Source: Bacteroidota bacterium
Lineage (GTDB): Bacteria > Bacteroidota > Bacteroidia > UKL13-3
Assembly: GCA_947456185.1 (NCBI GenBank)
Contig: CANGPW010000023.1
Coordinates: 1-35,372, forward strand
DNA length: 35,372 nucleotides
Direction: 5' to 3'
Both the position numbers and the translations under genes were made by a program. The notes below the pieces were generated by a model. It did no database searches, was not told where the DNA came from, and worked only from the letters and a program-made list of their open reading frames with translations. This document shows, piece after piece, positions 5,945-14,908 of the stretch. Each line of letters starts with the position of its first letter. The stretch's first letter is position 1.

Positions 5945-8830
5945 TTATAATCTTAATAGGAAATCAGTCAAATTGGTAGCATTTTCTAATTCCATTTTTT
6001 TACGTAATCGATACCTGCTGATTTCTACACCTCGTGCCGATATATTTAAAATTGAAGCAATTTCTTTGGTTGATAAATTCATGCGCAAATAAGCACACAT
6101 TTTTATATCGTTAGCACTTAAATTCGGGAATTTTTCTTTTAAACTTTGCGTAAAACTGGTATGTATATTATTGAAATACAATTCAAATTTTTCCCAATCT
6201 TTATCGATTAAAGTATCTCGATCTATGTTTTTAATTAGTTCACTTATTTCAGGTTTTATTTTAGAATCATTTGTGATTTGTGAAATATGTTTCAACTTGT
6301 CTTTTATTGACAATAATTTTTCGCTTTTTTGAACAATATGCATGGTTGAAGAAGCCAATTCTTTTCCCTGATGTTCAACTTCTAGGAGTAATTGTTGGTT
6401 TCTTAATTCAATTAACTCCTTTTCTTGTTTGTCTTTTTCTAGAAGTAAAATTTCAGTTTGTTGTTTAAAATGAATGTCTTTTTCAGCTATTTCTCTTGAT
6501 GCTTTTTTACGTACTAGCATTTGCGGATAAAATCCTATTAAAACAAGAATTAACATAGCAATTAAGGCATATAAAAATTTTGCTAATCTTGTCCAATACC
6601 ATGGTGCTTGAATATATAATTTAATGATAGTTTCTTTCCCTTCTAATCCCATACACTTTGCTTTTATGTGCATTGTATAATTACCATAAGACAATCGGCT
6701 AAACTCACGAATAATGGCGGGTTTCCAAAGTGACCAATCCTTATCCCAACCTTCTAAATAACTTGAAAAAACTAAATCTTTATAAAAATAAGAATTTGGA
6801 GAACTATAAGAAAATTCAATCGATTTATCATCAATCTCTAATTTTTCATTACTAGAATTTAAATACCTAAAGTAAACTGAATCTGTTAAAACTAATGAAC
6901 TAATACCAGTAATTAATACCGATGGCGGTTGTTGAACAAATTGATTGATTTGATTCAAATTAATATTTACAAAACCCGACTCAACTCCAATAAATAAATT
7001 TCCCTCATCACATTCTTTTAAAAACTCAAAACCACCTACTAAATTCTGGTCTAATTTTGGCAAAATTACTTTGTTAAAAGTATAATCAACACCATTATAA
7101 TTAGGTTTTAAAAATCCAATTTCATTAGAACTGACATACCAAATATATCCATTTTTTCCATTATATATTCTTTTATAAACTTTTGAAGTATCTAATATTG
7201 AACTAAATGTTTTAAATAATTGGAATTTATCTGTTTCATCTTTGTATTGATAAATTCCTTTTGCTGTACAAAAACTTAAATCTAGATCGGTATTAAATAA
7301 ATAATTTTCTGTTTCATTGGGTAAACCATCTTTTACACCATAATGTTTTACTAATTGGACATTTTGTAAATCACCACTTAATTTTATTTTATAAATTCCT
7401 TTGTATGGATGTCCAACCCAAATATTTCCAATTTCATCTTCTTCTAAAAACCTGCTCGATTCCTTAAAACGCCCTAGTTTTGATACAAATACCAATGAAT
7501 TGTTTTCCCATTTAAATAAACTCAAACCGTTATAAGTTCCCATTATATAATAGCCAGTATGCTTTAAAAGTGGAATTAATTTCCAACAACCACGCAAGTC
7601 TAAAATCTTTTTTGCAAGCAAACCATTTACTTCAAATAAACCTTCGTGGTGGCATACAAATAGTTTTCCATTCAGTACCTGAACCCACCAAACCTGTCCA
7701 TCGGTGTTGGCAACTAACTGAAAAGCATCTGCAGAATTATTGCCTTTTTTTCGGGCATATAATCCATTATTTGTTCCAAAATAATAGGTGTCTCCAAATT
7801 CTGTCATGCTATAACCAGTACCTTTTAATAGGCCATCTGGAAGCACGAAACCAAATGGATAATTGAGCCTTACTAAATCAATTCCATTGTCTAAACCAAG
7901 CCAAATATTATTGTTTTTGTCTTTGAATATCGACAAAACATTATTGTTTTGAAGGCCATCTTTTATACTAACATTATTAACTATTTTTCCATTTCGATCT
8001 AAAAAAAATATTCCTGCCCTATTGGTTGCCAAAATATAATAATTGCCATAAGTACATGCTTTGTAAATTCTACTTTGATTTAGGATATTGTTATCAATTT
8101 CAGACTTTTGAATGACATTATTTTTAATAAAATAAATCCCATTTTTATAAGTGGTTACCAATAAATCATTTTTACCAAAAGGTAAAATAGCAGAAATATC
8201 CAATTTGCTTTCTTTTATAATTTGGATAAAAATATTATCTTTTATTTCATAAATACTACCTAAAACATCAGTTAGCAATAACCGTTCACCTACTTTATAA
8301 AAGTTCTCTAAAAAATTTTCTGATGGTTTTATTACAACAATGTTTTTTCCATTGTAAACAAAAATTTGTTTGCTGGTTTGAAAATATATTTTGTTATTTA
8401 ATTCTTCAATTCCCCATACATCTTCAAATCCTTTAAAACCAGCTGGTAAAAGGTTTGTAAGAGACTCAAATTTTAGATTTCCATTTTTTTCAAAAAAATA
8501 AAATCCTAATTCATTTTGTCCTCCTGCAAATATTTTTTTGGTTTTACTATGATAATAGATTGACCTTAATATGGTGTTTTGTGGAAGTGTATATTTACTG
8601 AATTGATTTCCATTAAAAAGTAATAGACCATCATTATTAGCAAAAAATATTATTCCATTATCTGCTTCGCAAACATCCCAAGTTTGAGTACCTCCATTAT
8701 ATAAAGATTTTGGATAATTCTTTATCATTGGAATAGAAGTCATGTTTTGAGCATTTATCTTTGACAAAAACAAAAAGACAAATGAAATAACTAAACTAAT
8801 ATTTAAAATATATTTAAAATTTTTATTCAT
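5945..8830 (-). CDS. SusR-like transmembrane regulator (propeller, Y_Y_Y, LuxR-type HTH)
   Basis: A 961-residue one-piece sensor-regulator. Order: N-terminal signal/anchor (about 10-27); a long region of repeated beta-propeller blades of the two-component-regulator propeller type (about 35-640), with lines such as IFKDKNNNIWLGLDNGI; a Y_Y_Y domain (about 680-750, YLEGWDKDWS...YGNYTMHIKA); one membrane helix (about 752-772); a charged coiled coil (about 778-835); and a C-terminal LuxR/GerE helix-turn-helix (904-961, NLSTKEIASILNISARGVE). There is no histidine kinase or receiver domain, so it resembles SusR rather than the hybrid two-component systems. The periplasmic part would sense an oligosaccharide and the HTH would activate the flanking glucan genes. 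It sits between the two transcription units that share a putative operator. The family call is strong; the ligand is inferred from neighbours. Confidence 0.92.
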   Translation of the reverse strand: MNKNFKYILNISLVISFVFLFLSKINAQNMTSIPMIKNYPKSLYNGGTQTWDVCEADNGIIFFANNDGLLLFNGNQFSKYTLPQNTILRSIYYHSKTKKIFAGGQNELGFYFFEKNGNLKFESLTNLLPAGFKGFEDVWGIEELNNKIYFQTSKQIFVYNGKNIVVIKPSENFLENFYKVGERLLLTDVLGSIYEIKDNIFIQIIKESKLDISAILPFGKNDLLVTTYKNGIYFIKNNVIQKSEIDNNILNQSRIYKACTYGNYYILATNRAGIFFLDRNGKIVNNVSIKDGLQNNNVLSIFKDKNNNIWLGLDNGIDLVRLNYPFGFVLPDGLLKGTGYSMTEFGDTYYFGTNNGLYARKKGNNSADAFQLVANTDGQVWWVQVLNGKLFVCHHEGLFEVNGLLAKKILDLRGCWKLIPLLKHTGYYIMGTYNGLSLFKWENNSLVFVSKLGRFKESSRFLEEDEIGNIWVGHPYKGIYKIKLSGDLQNVQLVKHYGVKDGLPNETENYLFNTDLDLSFCTAKGIYQYKDETDKFQLFKTFSSILDTSKVYKRIYNGKNGYIWYVSSNEIGFLKPNYNGVDYTFNKVILPKLDQNLVGGFEFLKECDEGNLFIGVESGFVNINLNQINQFVQQPPSVLITGISSLVLTDSVYFRYLNSSNEKLEIDDKSIEFSYSSPNSYFYKDLVFSSYLEGWDKDWSLWKPAIIREFSRLSYGNYTMHIKAKCMGLEGKETIIKLYIQAPWYWTRLAKFLYALIAMLILVLIGFYPQMLVRKKASREIAEKDIHFKQQTEILLLEKDKQEKELIELRNQQLLLEVEHQGKELASSTMHIVQKSEKLLSIKDKLKHISQITNDSKIKPEISELIKNIDRDTLIDKDWEKFELYFNNIHTSFTQSLKEKFPNLSANDIKMCAYLRMNLSTKEIASILNISARGVEISRYRLRKKMELENATNLTDFLLRL

Positions 8831-8840
8831 TCAGTACTTT

Positions 8841-8848
8841 CAAATATA
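8841..8848 (-). promoter_or_regulatory. Putative -7 box of the regulator gene
   Basis: Minus strand TATATTTG, an exact TAnnTTTG match, only 10 bases before the ATG at 8830. If used, the mRNA would have a very short leader, or translation would start at a later codon. In such AT-rich DNA a chance match is possible. Confidence 0.35.
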
Positions 8849-8910
8849 ATTAAATTTTCTAAAATAAAAATACAGTTAAATATCTTTAAATAAATCACTT
8901 ATAAATTTTT

Positions 8911-8941
8911 GTTGTAGCTGTGTTGTAGTATAAATATCAAA
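8911..8941 (+). promoter_or_regulatory. Putative operator: direct repeat plus AAATATCAAA box, copy 2
   Basis: Two perfect GTTGTAG half-sites (8911-8917 and 8922-8928) lie 11 bp apart, then AAATATCAAA (8932-8941). This is the same arrangement as at 2661-2701, except that the gap between the repeat pair and AAATATCAAA is 10 bp shorter, close to one helical turn. It lies in the 198-base divergent region between the regulator gene and the glucan operon, oriented towards the operon. Confidence 0.6.
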
Positions 8942-9002
8942 TTATATCTTATTGAAGTATGTGAGTTGGGGCAAATGATGTTGGTATATTACATAGAGTA
9001 CT

Positions 9003-9010
9003 TACATTCG
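9003..9010 (+). promoter_or_regulatory. Putative -7 box of the glucan operon
   Basis: TACATTCG differs from TAnnTTTG at one base and is preceded, 18 bases upstream, by TTGG as a possible -33 element. It lies 18 bases before the TTG start of the first operon gene. Confidence 0.35.
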
Positions 9011-9028
9011 TTTTCAATATAAATTGAT

Positions 9029-10954
9029 TTGAAAAAATTATACCTATTTACTCATTATTTTTCTTTGTTTTTATTGACATTTTTTGGAATTATTTCTTGC
9101 CAACTATATGCTCAAGAAATTGACACAGGATTTGTTATAAGGCCAATTTCTGGTGGACCTTTGGGATTAATTCCATTAAAAAAAATAAGTGTAAATGGTT
9201 ATTATCGTTTTTTTGGAATTAACCGTGATTTAGAAAATTCATTTGTAGTTATTCCAGGTAATCAATTTGCAAATGCACCAAATTTTGTGCTTGGCGCTGG
9301 CGATGTATACCGTGATCCACCTTTGATGTTAATTAATATTTCTGCCCAACCAACATCGAAAACTTATATAGGAATGGATTATGCTTTATACCATAATTTT
9401 ACTGGTAATATTGGCAATAGTCCTATCAATTTAAACTTAGGAATTAATTTAACAGGAAGCATTCAAACGGAAGCAGGAAAATTTACAGCTCACATGGGAG
9501 GTATAAACTGGACAGACATGAGCGGAATGCTTTTTAGTAGTTTTATTGGTTACCAACGCTACAGTATTTTTGAACGATATCCTTGGGAAAATAATTCTGT
9601 ATCATATGATAGAGCATCTAACTATTTTGAATATGGAAATATTAGCAGAGATATGCGCTTTGGAATGCAAGCATTTAAAGGAATGATGATAGATGGGAAT
9701 GAACTTCCTGGAAATATATCGTTCCGCTTATTATATGGTGTTACCCCAGTTCAATCTATAGTTGGCAGTAAAATTCCATCTTATACTTTTGGATTAAGAG
9801 TTAGGAAAAAAATAAATAATCAAACCATTGGTTTTAATATGATGAACTACACTTCATTCATAGATTCATTGGCAATTGAAGAAGCGGGAATTCAATTACA
9901 AACTTTTTCATACGACTTGGTTTGGAATGGCTTTGATTTAGCTGCAGAAATGGGAAGAGGCCAGCTTTATTCAAATACTCAAAAAGAAGGTTGGGGAGAA
10001 GCAATAAGAGTAAAAATAAAAACACCTGCTAAAATTACAAAAATTCCATTTGATATAGAAGGTTTTTATATGAGTCCACAATTTGTAAATTATTACGGAA
10101 ATTTTTTAAGTTCAAACACAGCTTTTTTAAGTACATCTTCTGTTAATCAAACTGGTAATTCGGCTGGTGGAAGCGGAGGTATTAGTAATTTTGCTGGATC
10201 AATAACTGATGTTGGTCAAATTAGTAATAACCGCAAAGGTTTTAGTTTTAATTTTTGGGTAGACATTACTAAATCTACCAAGTTAAACATTGGCAATATG
10301 GTTTCTAGTGAAATTAAATCAATGGGACGTATTTTGGATTTTGGACATAAAATAAATGCATTGCCTTTTTCTCGTTTTGTTCCTTTTGTAAATAATGTGG
10401 GAGCTTACAGCAATTGGACATCATACTTCCGTGGCTTTTCTCAATCAATGGAAATTACTGATACAAATTCTATGGGAATGCCCAAAACATTGACCAATTT
10501 TAACATGTTGCAAGTGCAATTAAAACAAAAAGTTAACTTTCCTTGGATGCCTTTTTATTTACTTTATGTTGGTTCATTTGGATCTGCTCAAAGTGATTTT
10601 AATATCATTCCAACCTTTAGCAATAATGCTTATTTGCGTACATTTTACCATGAATTTGATGCTGTTTTTATGGTCAATAAAGAAGTAAGTTTAATTACTT
10701 CGTATGGTAAGGAATACATTATTGGCAATAGCCAATTAAACAAAGGTGATAATTTAGATGGAAAACTAGGTAGCCCTTTAAATAATGCGATTAATCAAGA
10801 ATCTTTTTTGTTTGGATTGGGATTAGATTTAGCCATTTCTAAAAATACAAATTTATATATTAGAAGACGCTGGTTTAGCCAAGAAGATAAAAGTTTTGTA
10901 AAAGACAATATTAAAGGAACAGAAACAACCATTGAACTTAAACTATATTTTTAA
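9029..10954 (+). CDS. Outer-membrane beta-barrel protein, unrecognised family (operon gene 1)
   Basis: A 641-residue protein starting at TTG (MKKLYLFTHYFSLFLL), chosen because it gives a proper signal peptide ending about LYAQE and no ATG fits. The mature part alternates short amphipathic strands with Gly/Asn/Ser turns and many aromatics (for example KISVNGYYRFFGI, TYIGMDYALYHNF). It ends in a terminal Phe after a beta-strand (TTIELKLYF), the usual mark of an outer-membrane barrel. I do not recognise the family; it is not SusC-like (no plug domain or TonB box seen). As first gene of the operon, one base before the second barrel gene, it may form part of a glucan uptake or surface channel. That role is inference. 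Confidence 0.75.
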   Translation: MKKLYLFTHYFSLFLLTFFGIISCQLYAQEIDTGFVIRPISGGPLGLIPLKKISVNGYYRFFGINRDLENSFVVIPGNQFANAPNFVLGAGDVYRDPPLMLINISAQPTSKTYIGMDYALYHNFTGNIGNSPINLNLGINLTGSIQTEAGKFTAHMGGINWTDMSGMLFSSFIGYQRYSIFERYPWENNSVSYDRASNYFEYGNISRDMRFGMQAFKGMMIDGNELPGNISFRLLYGVTPVQSIVGSKIPSYTFGLRVRKKINNQTIGFNMMNYTSFIDSLAIEEAGIQLQTFSYDLVWNGFDLAAEMGRGQLYSNTQKEGWGEAIRVKIKTPAKITKIPFDIEGFYMSPQFVNYYGNFLSSNTAFLSTSSVNQTGNSAGGSGGISNFAGSITDVGQISNNRKGFSFNFWVDITKSTKLNIGNMVSSEIKSMGRILDFGHKINALPFSRFVPFVNNVGAYSNWTSYFRGFSQSMEITDTNSMGMPKTLTNFNMLQVQLKQKVNFPWMPFYLLYVGSFGSAQSDFNIIPTFSNNAYLRTFYHEFDAVFMVNKEVSLITSYGKEYIIGNSQLNKGDNLDGKLGSPLNNAINQESFLFGLGLDLAISKNTNLYIRRRWFSQEDKSFVKDNIKGTETTIELKLYF

Positions 10955-10955
10955 C

Positions 10956-12677
10956 ATGAAGCATTTTTATACATACTTATTATTTTGTCTTGGTTTGTTA
11001 CCCTTGGCAATACAAGCGCAGGAAAAAAAGATTGATTTTTTTGGTTCGGGAAGGTTTACTTTTAATAACAGTAGTTTGAGTGGAACTCTAATCAATAAAG
11101 ACACAACCACAGCAAGAAAACAAATGACAGGTGTTACTTTATTTGATTTTGGATTACATATTCGTCCTTCAGAAAATTCTGAGATAAAAGCTACCACACG
11201 TGTACAAAATGATTTAACAGGATTTTGGGGAGGTGGAATCATATTTAATTTACGTGAATTATACTTACGAGGCTTAATGTTTAATAGAATAAAATACCAA
11301 GTTGGAGATTTAAATACTCGAATGACAACTTATACTTTATTTAACAATCAAGGTGAACTAAGTCAAAATAATCCTGCAGCTTTTAACACATTTACAGAAG
11401 TAATTGCTTACGATAAATTTTATGGTCAAAACTCTTGGCGTCAACAAGGAGCAACTGCAGATATTGGTTTCGATTTTAATAAATATGTGAACCATATTCA
11501 TGTTACTGGATTAATTACTAAAAATAAACAAACCGATTATTTTAGTTCGCCCGATAGACTTTTTGCTGGAAGCACCATTCAGGCAAAAATGTTTAACCAA
11601 TTAAGCATAGCTTATAATTATACAAACGCTTTTGATGTTCAAAAAACTGCCATGTTTTCTAATGCTTTATTCAGCAATTCTGTTAATAGTTTTGAAGTAA
11701 AAGAAGATTTAAAAGTAAAAGATTTAAAAGTAGTATTGGGTGGAGAATTTGGCAAATCGAATGTTACATATGAAAACACCACCAATGCGCCTTCATTAAA
11801 CGATGGAATGTTTATGGATGGCTCAATTAACATAGATAATAAAAAGAAAAATTGGAATATTGGTATTGATTTACGCAGTGTAGAAACTAATTTTAGAAGT
11901 ATAGGCGCTCAAAGTAGGAGATTAGATTTTAATGCAGTAGCAAGCGAATATCCTTATTATACTAACCGTGAATCGGCTAGACCAGCAAATATGCTTTCTG
12001 TATTAACAGATGGAAATTATTACAATATGTTTTTAAGTCCAATTTTAAAAGATTACAACCCTGCGTATGAAAATATGTTGCCTTACGGAAAAGCAACTCC
12101 AAATAGACAAGGTGGTGATGTGAAATTAGCATGGAACCATAGCAATAAAAATTTATTGAAAATTAGCGTAAATGCATCCATGTACAATGAAATTACAGGA
12201 CAAGGAACTATTGCAATTAGAGACTTTACAAATTTTGAAATACTGGCCGATTTGGGCGTAAATGAATTATATAAAGGTAAAAAGAAAGTGCATGTTGGAT
12301 TGTTTGTAAAACAACAAAATACCACAAGAAATGGAACTGAAGGAATTGATAAAATTGATTTTAAAAGTATACAAATTAAAGTGGGAGTGGATTATGAAAT
12401 TATTCCAAATTTAGAAATTCAATTAGCAGGAATTTTATTAAATGCTAAAGGAAATGAGTTTTTAGCGCAACGTAATTCTTTCAATGAAATTATTTTTTAT
12501 AAATCATATAACGCAGATTTACAAGAAACCATTTTATTGGGAGGTATTAATTATCAATTCAATAAAAATAATTGCTTAAAAATCCAGTATCAACAAGCCG
12601 ATTGGAACAATAAATTCTTGGCAGAAAACCAATATTCTATTAATAGATTAGCCATTATTTATAACTTATTTTTTTAA
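10956..12677 (+). CDS. Second outer-membrane beta-barrel protein, unrecognised family (operon gene 2)
   Basis: A 573-residue protein. The frame is open from 10932, but the ATG at 10956, one base after the previous stop, gives a clean signal peptide (MKHFYTYLLFCLGLLPLAIQAQ) and is preferred. The rest is strand-rich with alternating residues and charged loops (KVHVGLFVKQQN, IQIKVGVDYEI, LEIQLAGILL) and ends RLAIIYNLFF, a terminal aromatic typical of outer-membrane barrels. It is not obviously similar to the preceding protein or to SusC. Placement directly after another barrel suggests they work as a pair, perhaps as the import route for released oligosaccharides. Function unknown. Confidence 0.75.
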   Translation: MKHFYTYLLFCLGLLPLAIQAQEKKIDFFGSGRFTFNNSSLSGTLINKDTTTARKQMTGVTLFDFGLHIRPSENSEIKATTRVQNDLTGFWGGGIIFNLRELYLRGLMFNRIKYQVGDLNTRMTTYTLFNNQGELSQNNPAAFNTFTEVIAYDKFYGQNSWRQQGATADIGFDFNKYVNHIHVTGLITKNKQTDYFSSPDRLFAGSTIQAKMFNQLSIAYNYTNAFDVQKTAMFSNALFSNSVNSFEVKEDLKVKDLKVVLGGEFGKSNVTYENTTNAPSLNDGMFMDGSINIDNKKKNWNIGIDLRSVETNFRSIGAQSRRLDFNAVASEYPYYTNRESARPANMLSVLTDGNYYNMFLSPILKDYNPAYENMLPYGKATPNRQGGDVKLAWNHSNKNLLKISVNASMYNEITGQGTIAIRDFTNFEILADLGVNELYKGKKKVHVGLFVKQQNTTRNGTEGIDKIDFKSIQIKVGVDYEIIPNLEIQLAGILLNAKGNEFLAQRNSFNEIIFYKSYNADLQETILLGGINYQFNKNNCLKIQYQQADWNNKFLAENQYSINRLAIIYNLFF

Positions 12678-12686
12678 ATAACGAAC

Positions 12687-13721
12687 ATGAAAAAAACATT
12701 GCTATATATAGGAATTATTGCCATTGCAATTATTTCATCGTGTAAAAAAGAAACTAAAATTGAAGGGCCAGAATTAGTAGATATTTTTGGCGAATTTAAA
12801 GTATTAGTGCCATTGAAGGCTTCTATAAAAACACCAAATTTTGCTACTGGCGACATTGTAAATTATAATACCAAACTTTCCATTAGAACCAATTGGACTG
12901 TTGAAATAATTGGGATTAATAGTGGCGCATTGAAAATATTTTCGGGTAATGATAAAGATTTTTCTTTGAATCAAATTGCATGGAATGGAAGTATTTCCTT
13001 TGCACCATTTTTCAGAAAAAATGAACCGGTAGTTGCGCGCATGAGTTTTGAAAATTATCCAGATACATTATACTCCGATACTATCATTATTGCAGCTACA
13101 AGACCAACTCCTTCTGTTGATATTTTAATTGATGATTTTGAAAGTCCACAACGTGCTTATAACACATTTACCGAAGGTCAACAATCATACAATTCTACTT
13201 CAGTTAATTATTCAGGAATTACAGCAACCGAAAAAACTAGGTACTTTGTAATGGCAGGTAATCATGGACCTACAGCTAGTTTGTTTATTTGTGGAATGTC
13301 GTTAAGTGCCAAAATTAGTCAAGGAACTGCTGATAATTATTTTATATTTAGTACCGATAATCCAAAGAAAGTTTTCTTTAACGCTTATGTGTATGGATGG
13401 GGTGAAAAAAATGCACAATTGAGTGTTGAATTTCAGGAAGATGATAACCTAGATGGAATATATCAACCAGCTGAAGAAGGAACTTATAACTATAAAATGA
13501 ACGTAAATTGGAAAGGTTGGAAATTGGTTACTTTTTCATACGATGAAACAAGTATTTCAACTTCAGGTGGATTTGGAAACACCGATAGAAATGGCAAAAA
13601 AGAATTAGATAGAATTATAAATGCGCAGTTTTTATTATTAGCACAACCAGGAACTTCAGGTGTCACACGCGTTGGACTTGACTTTGCTTCATTCACTTAT
13701 TCAGCGCCATTTCAACCATAA
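12687..13721 (+). CDS. Surface lipoprotein with putative glycan-binding domain (operon gene 3)
   Basis: A 344-residue lipoprotein: signal with lipobox ending ISSC, Cys19, followed by KKETK. Residues about 30-145 look like an Ig-like/beta-sandwich domain (SIRTNWTVEIIG...LYSDTIIIAA). Residues about 150-344 begin ILIDDFESP and end RVGLDFASFTYS, the frame of a galactose-binding-like jelly roll in which the terminal strand carries the D-F pattern. The position after two barrels and before another binding lipoprotein matches the place of surface glycan-binding proteins in Bacteroidota polysaccharide loci. It starts 9 bases after the previous stop and its own stop overlaps the next start (TAATG). 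Confidence 0.75.
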   Translation: MKKTLLYIGIIAIAIISSCKKETKIEGPELVDIFGEFKVLVPLKASIKTPNFATGDIVNYNTKLSIRTNWTVEIIGINSGALKIFSGNDKDFSLNQIAWNGSISFAPFFRKNEPVVARMSFENYPDTLYSDTIIIAATRPTPSVDILIDDFESPQRAYNTFTEGQQSYNSTSVNYSGITATEKTRYFVMAGNHGPTASLFICGMSLSAKISQGTADNYFIFSTDNPKKVFFNAYVYGWGEKNAQLSVEFQEDDNLDGIYQPAEEGTYNYKMNVNWKGWKLVTFSYDETSISTSGGFGNTDRNGKKELDRIINAQFLLLAQPGTSGVTRVGLDFASFTYSAPFQP

Positions 13722-14908
13722 TGAGAAAGTCAATTATATATCTATTCTTATTAATTATTTCATTTAGTAATTGTGGTATTCACATTCAAAAAACACAATT
13801 AACTGATGAATGGGGAGGCACTTATGCAAATACTGCTGTTAATGAATTTCAAGACAGAGAAATATATAAGGATTTAACGGTGGATGTTTGGGGAATGGAA
13901 AAAACAGATTGTAAGAATTTTACACGATTAGATTCACTCTCATTTAGTGGAAAATCTTGTATAAGTATTACTTGGAATAAAGCTGAAAAATGTCCTTGGA
14001 CAGGCTTTGGAATTGGTTGGAACGGCTATGCCGCAAAAGATTTAACTGATGTAATGGCAAATGGGAGTATTGATTTTTATTTGAGAGCCATTCAAGGAAA
14101 ACAATTTATTCCAACTTTAATTTTTTTATTAGAAGATTATTCAGGAGTTCAAAGTGCAACGGTGCTTAAGGCAAGTCAATTATCACATTATCCAATTGAT
14201 GAAGAATGGCAAAAAGTAAGTATTCCATTGCAAACTTTTTTGAAGTCTGCCAAGCCATTATGCGATTTTAGTAACATAAAAAGTTTGAATATTGAATGTC
14301 AAGGAGCAGGTGCTTTTTTAATTGATAAAATTGAAATTGGAGGAGCTAATTCAAAAAATATAAATACTAAAAAATTTGGTGTAGCAATTACGAAAAATTT
14401 TCCTGCAACAATTTTTCATGATGAACTTCCATTTGCTTGGGGACTGGGTAATTATGCGGGTAAAAATATTTCATTTGATAGTACTAAAAATTATGCTGGA
14501 AATAAATCCATTTACCTAAAATGGAATGAACAAGAAAGTGGAAAACAAACACGAAAAATTGGAATGAATTGGGAACATTGGCAATCCATTTCTTTTCCTG
14601 ATTCATTGACAAATTATGCGCTAAAATTTTATATTTCTACTAATGATGTAAATGCCTTTAAAAACTTGTATATTGGCTTCGATAGTTATAATGGTAAAAC
14701 AGTAATGATACCAATAAAAAAAGAATATTTAGCCAGTTTAACAATTAATAATAATTGGCAAATGATAACAATTCCTTTCACAGATTTTGACTTTACAAAA
14801 GATGGATTTGACACAACAAAATTCAAACAATTAATCATTGAATTTAACAATTCAGGAGAGCTTTGGCTCGATGAAATTACAATAGAACAAAACAAAAATT
14901 ATGAATAA
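13721..14908 (+). CDS. Lipoprotein with two jelly-roll carbohydrate-binding-like domains (operon gene 4)
   Basis: A 395-residue lipoprotein (MRKSIIYLFLLIISFSNCGIH; lipidated Cys18). It has two domains of similar plan. The first (about 60-205) includes SGKSCISITWNK, WTGFGIGWNGY and FLIDKIEIGG. The second (about 230-392) includes GNKSIYLKWNEQ, IGMNWEHW and LWLDEITIE. Each ends in the L/I-D-E/K-I strand typical of CBM11/CIA30-like galactose-binding folds. This suggests two glucan-binding modules on one surface lipoprotein. The start overlaps the previous stop by one base and the gene overlaps the GH3 gene by 8 bases, implying translational coupling. The exact CBM family cannot be named by eye. 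Confidence 0.75.
   Translation: MRKSIIYLFLLIISFSNCGIHIQKTQLTDEWGGTYANTAVNEFQDREIYKDLTVDVWGMEKTDCKNFTRLDSLSFSGKSCISITWNKAEKCPWTGFGIGWNGYAAKDLTDVMANGSIDFYLRAIQGKQFIPTLIFLLEDYSGVQSATVLKASQLSHYPIDEEWQKVSIPLQTFLKSAKPLCDFSNIKSLNIECQGAGAFLIDKIEIGGANSKNINTKKFGVAITKNFPATIFHDELPFAWGLGNYAGKNISFDSTKNYAGNKSIYLKWNEQESGKQTRKIGMNWEHWQSISFPDSLTNYALKFYISTNDVNAFKNLYIGFDSYNGKTVMIPIKKEYLASLTINNNWQMITIPFTDFDFTKDGFDTTKFKQLIIEFNNSGELWLDEITIEQNKNYE

Noticed and set aside
10932-10955. Longer N-terminus for the second barrel protein, overlapping the first gene
   Set aside because: The eight extra residues would precede a clean signal peptide; the ATG at 10956 directly after the previous stop is better.
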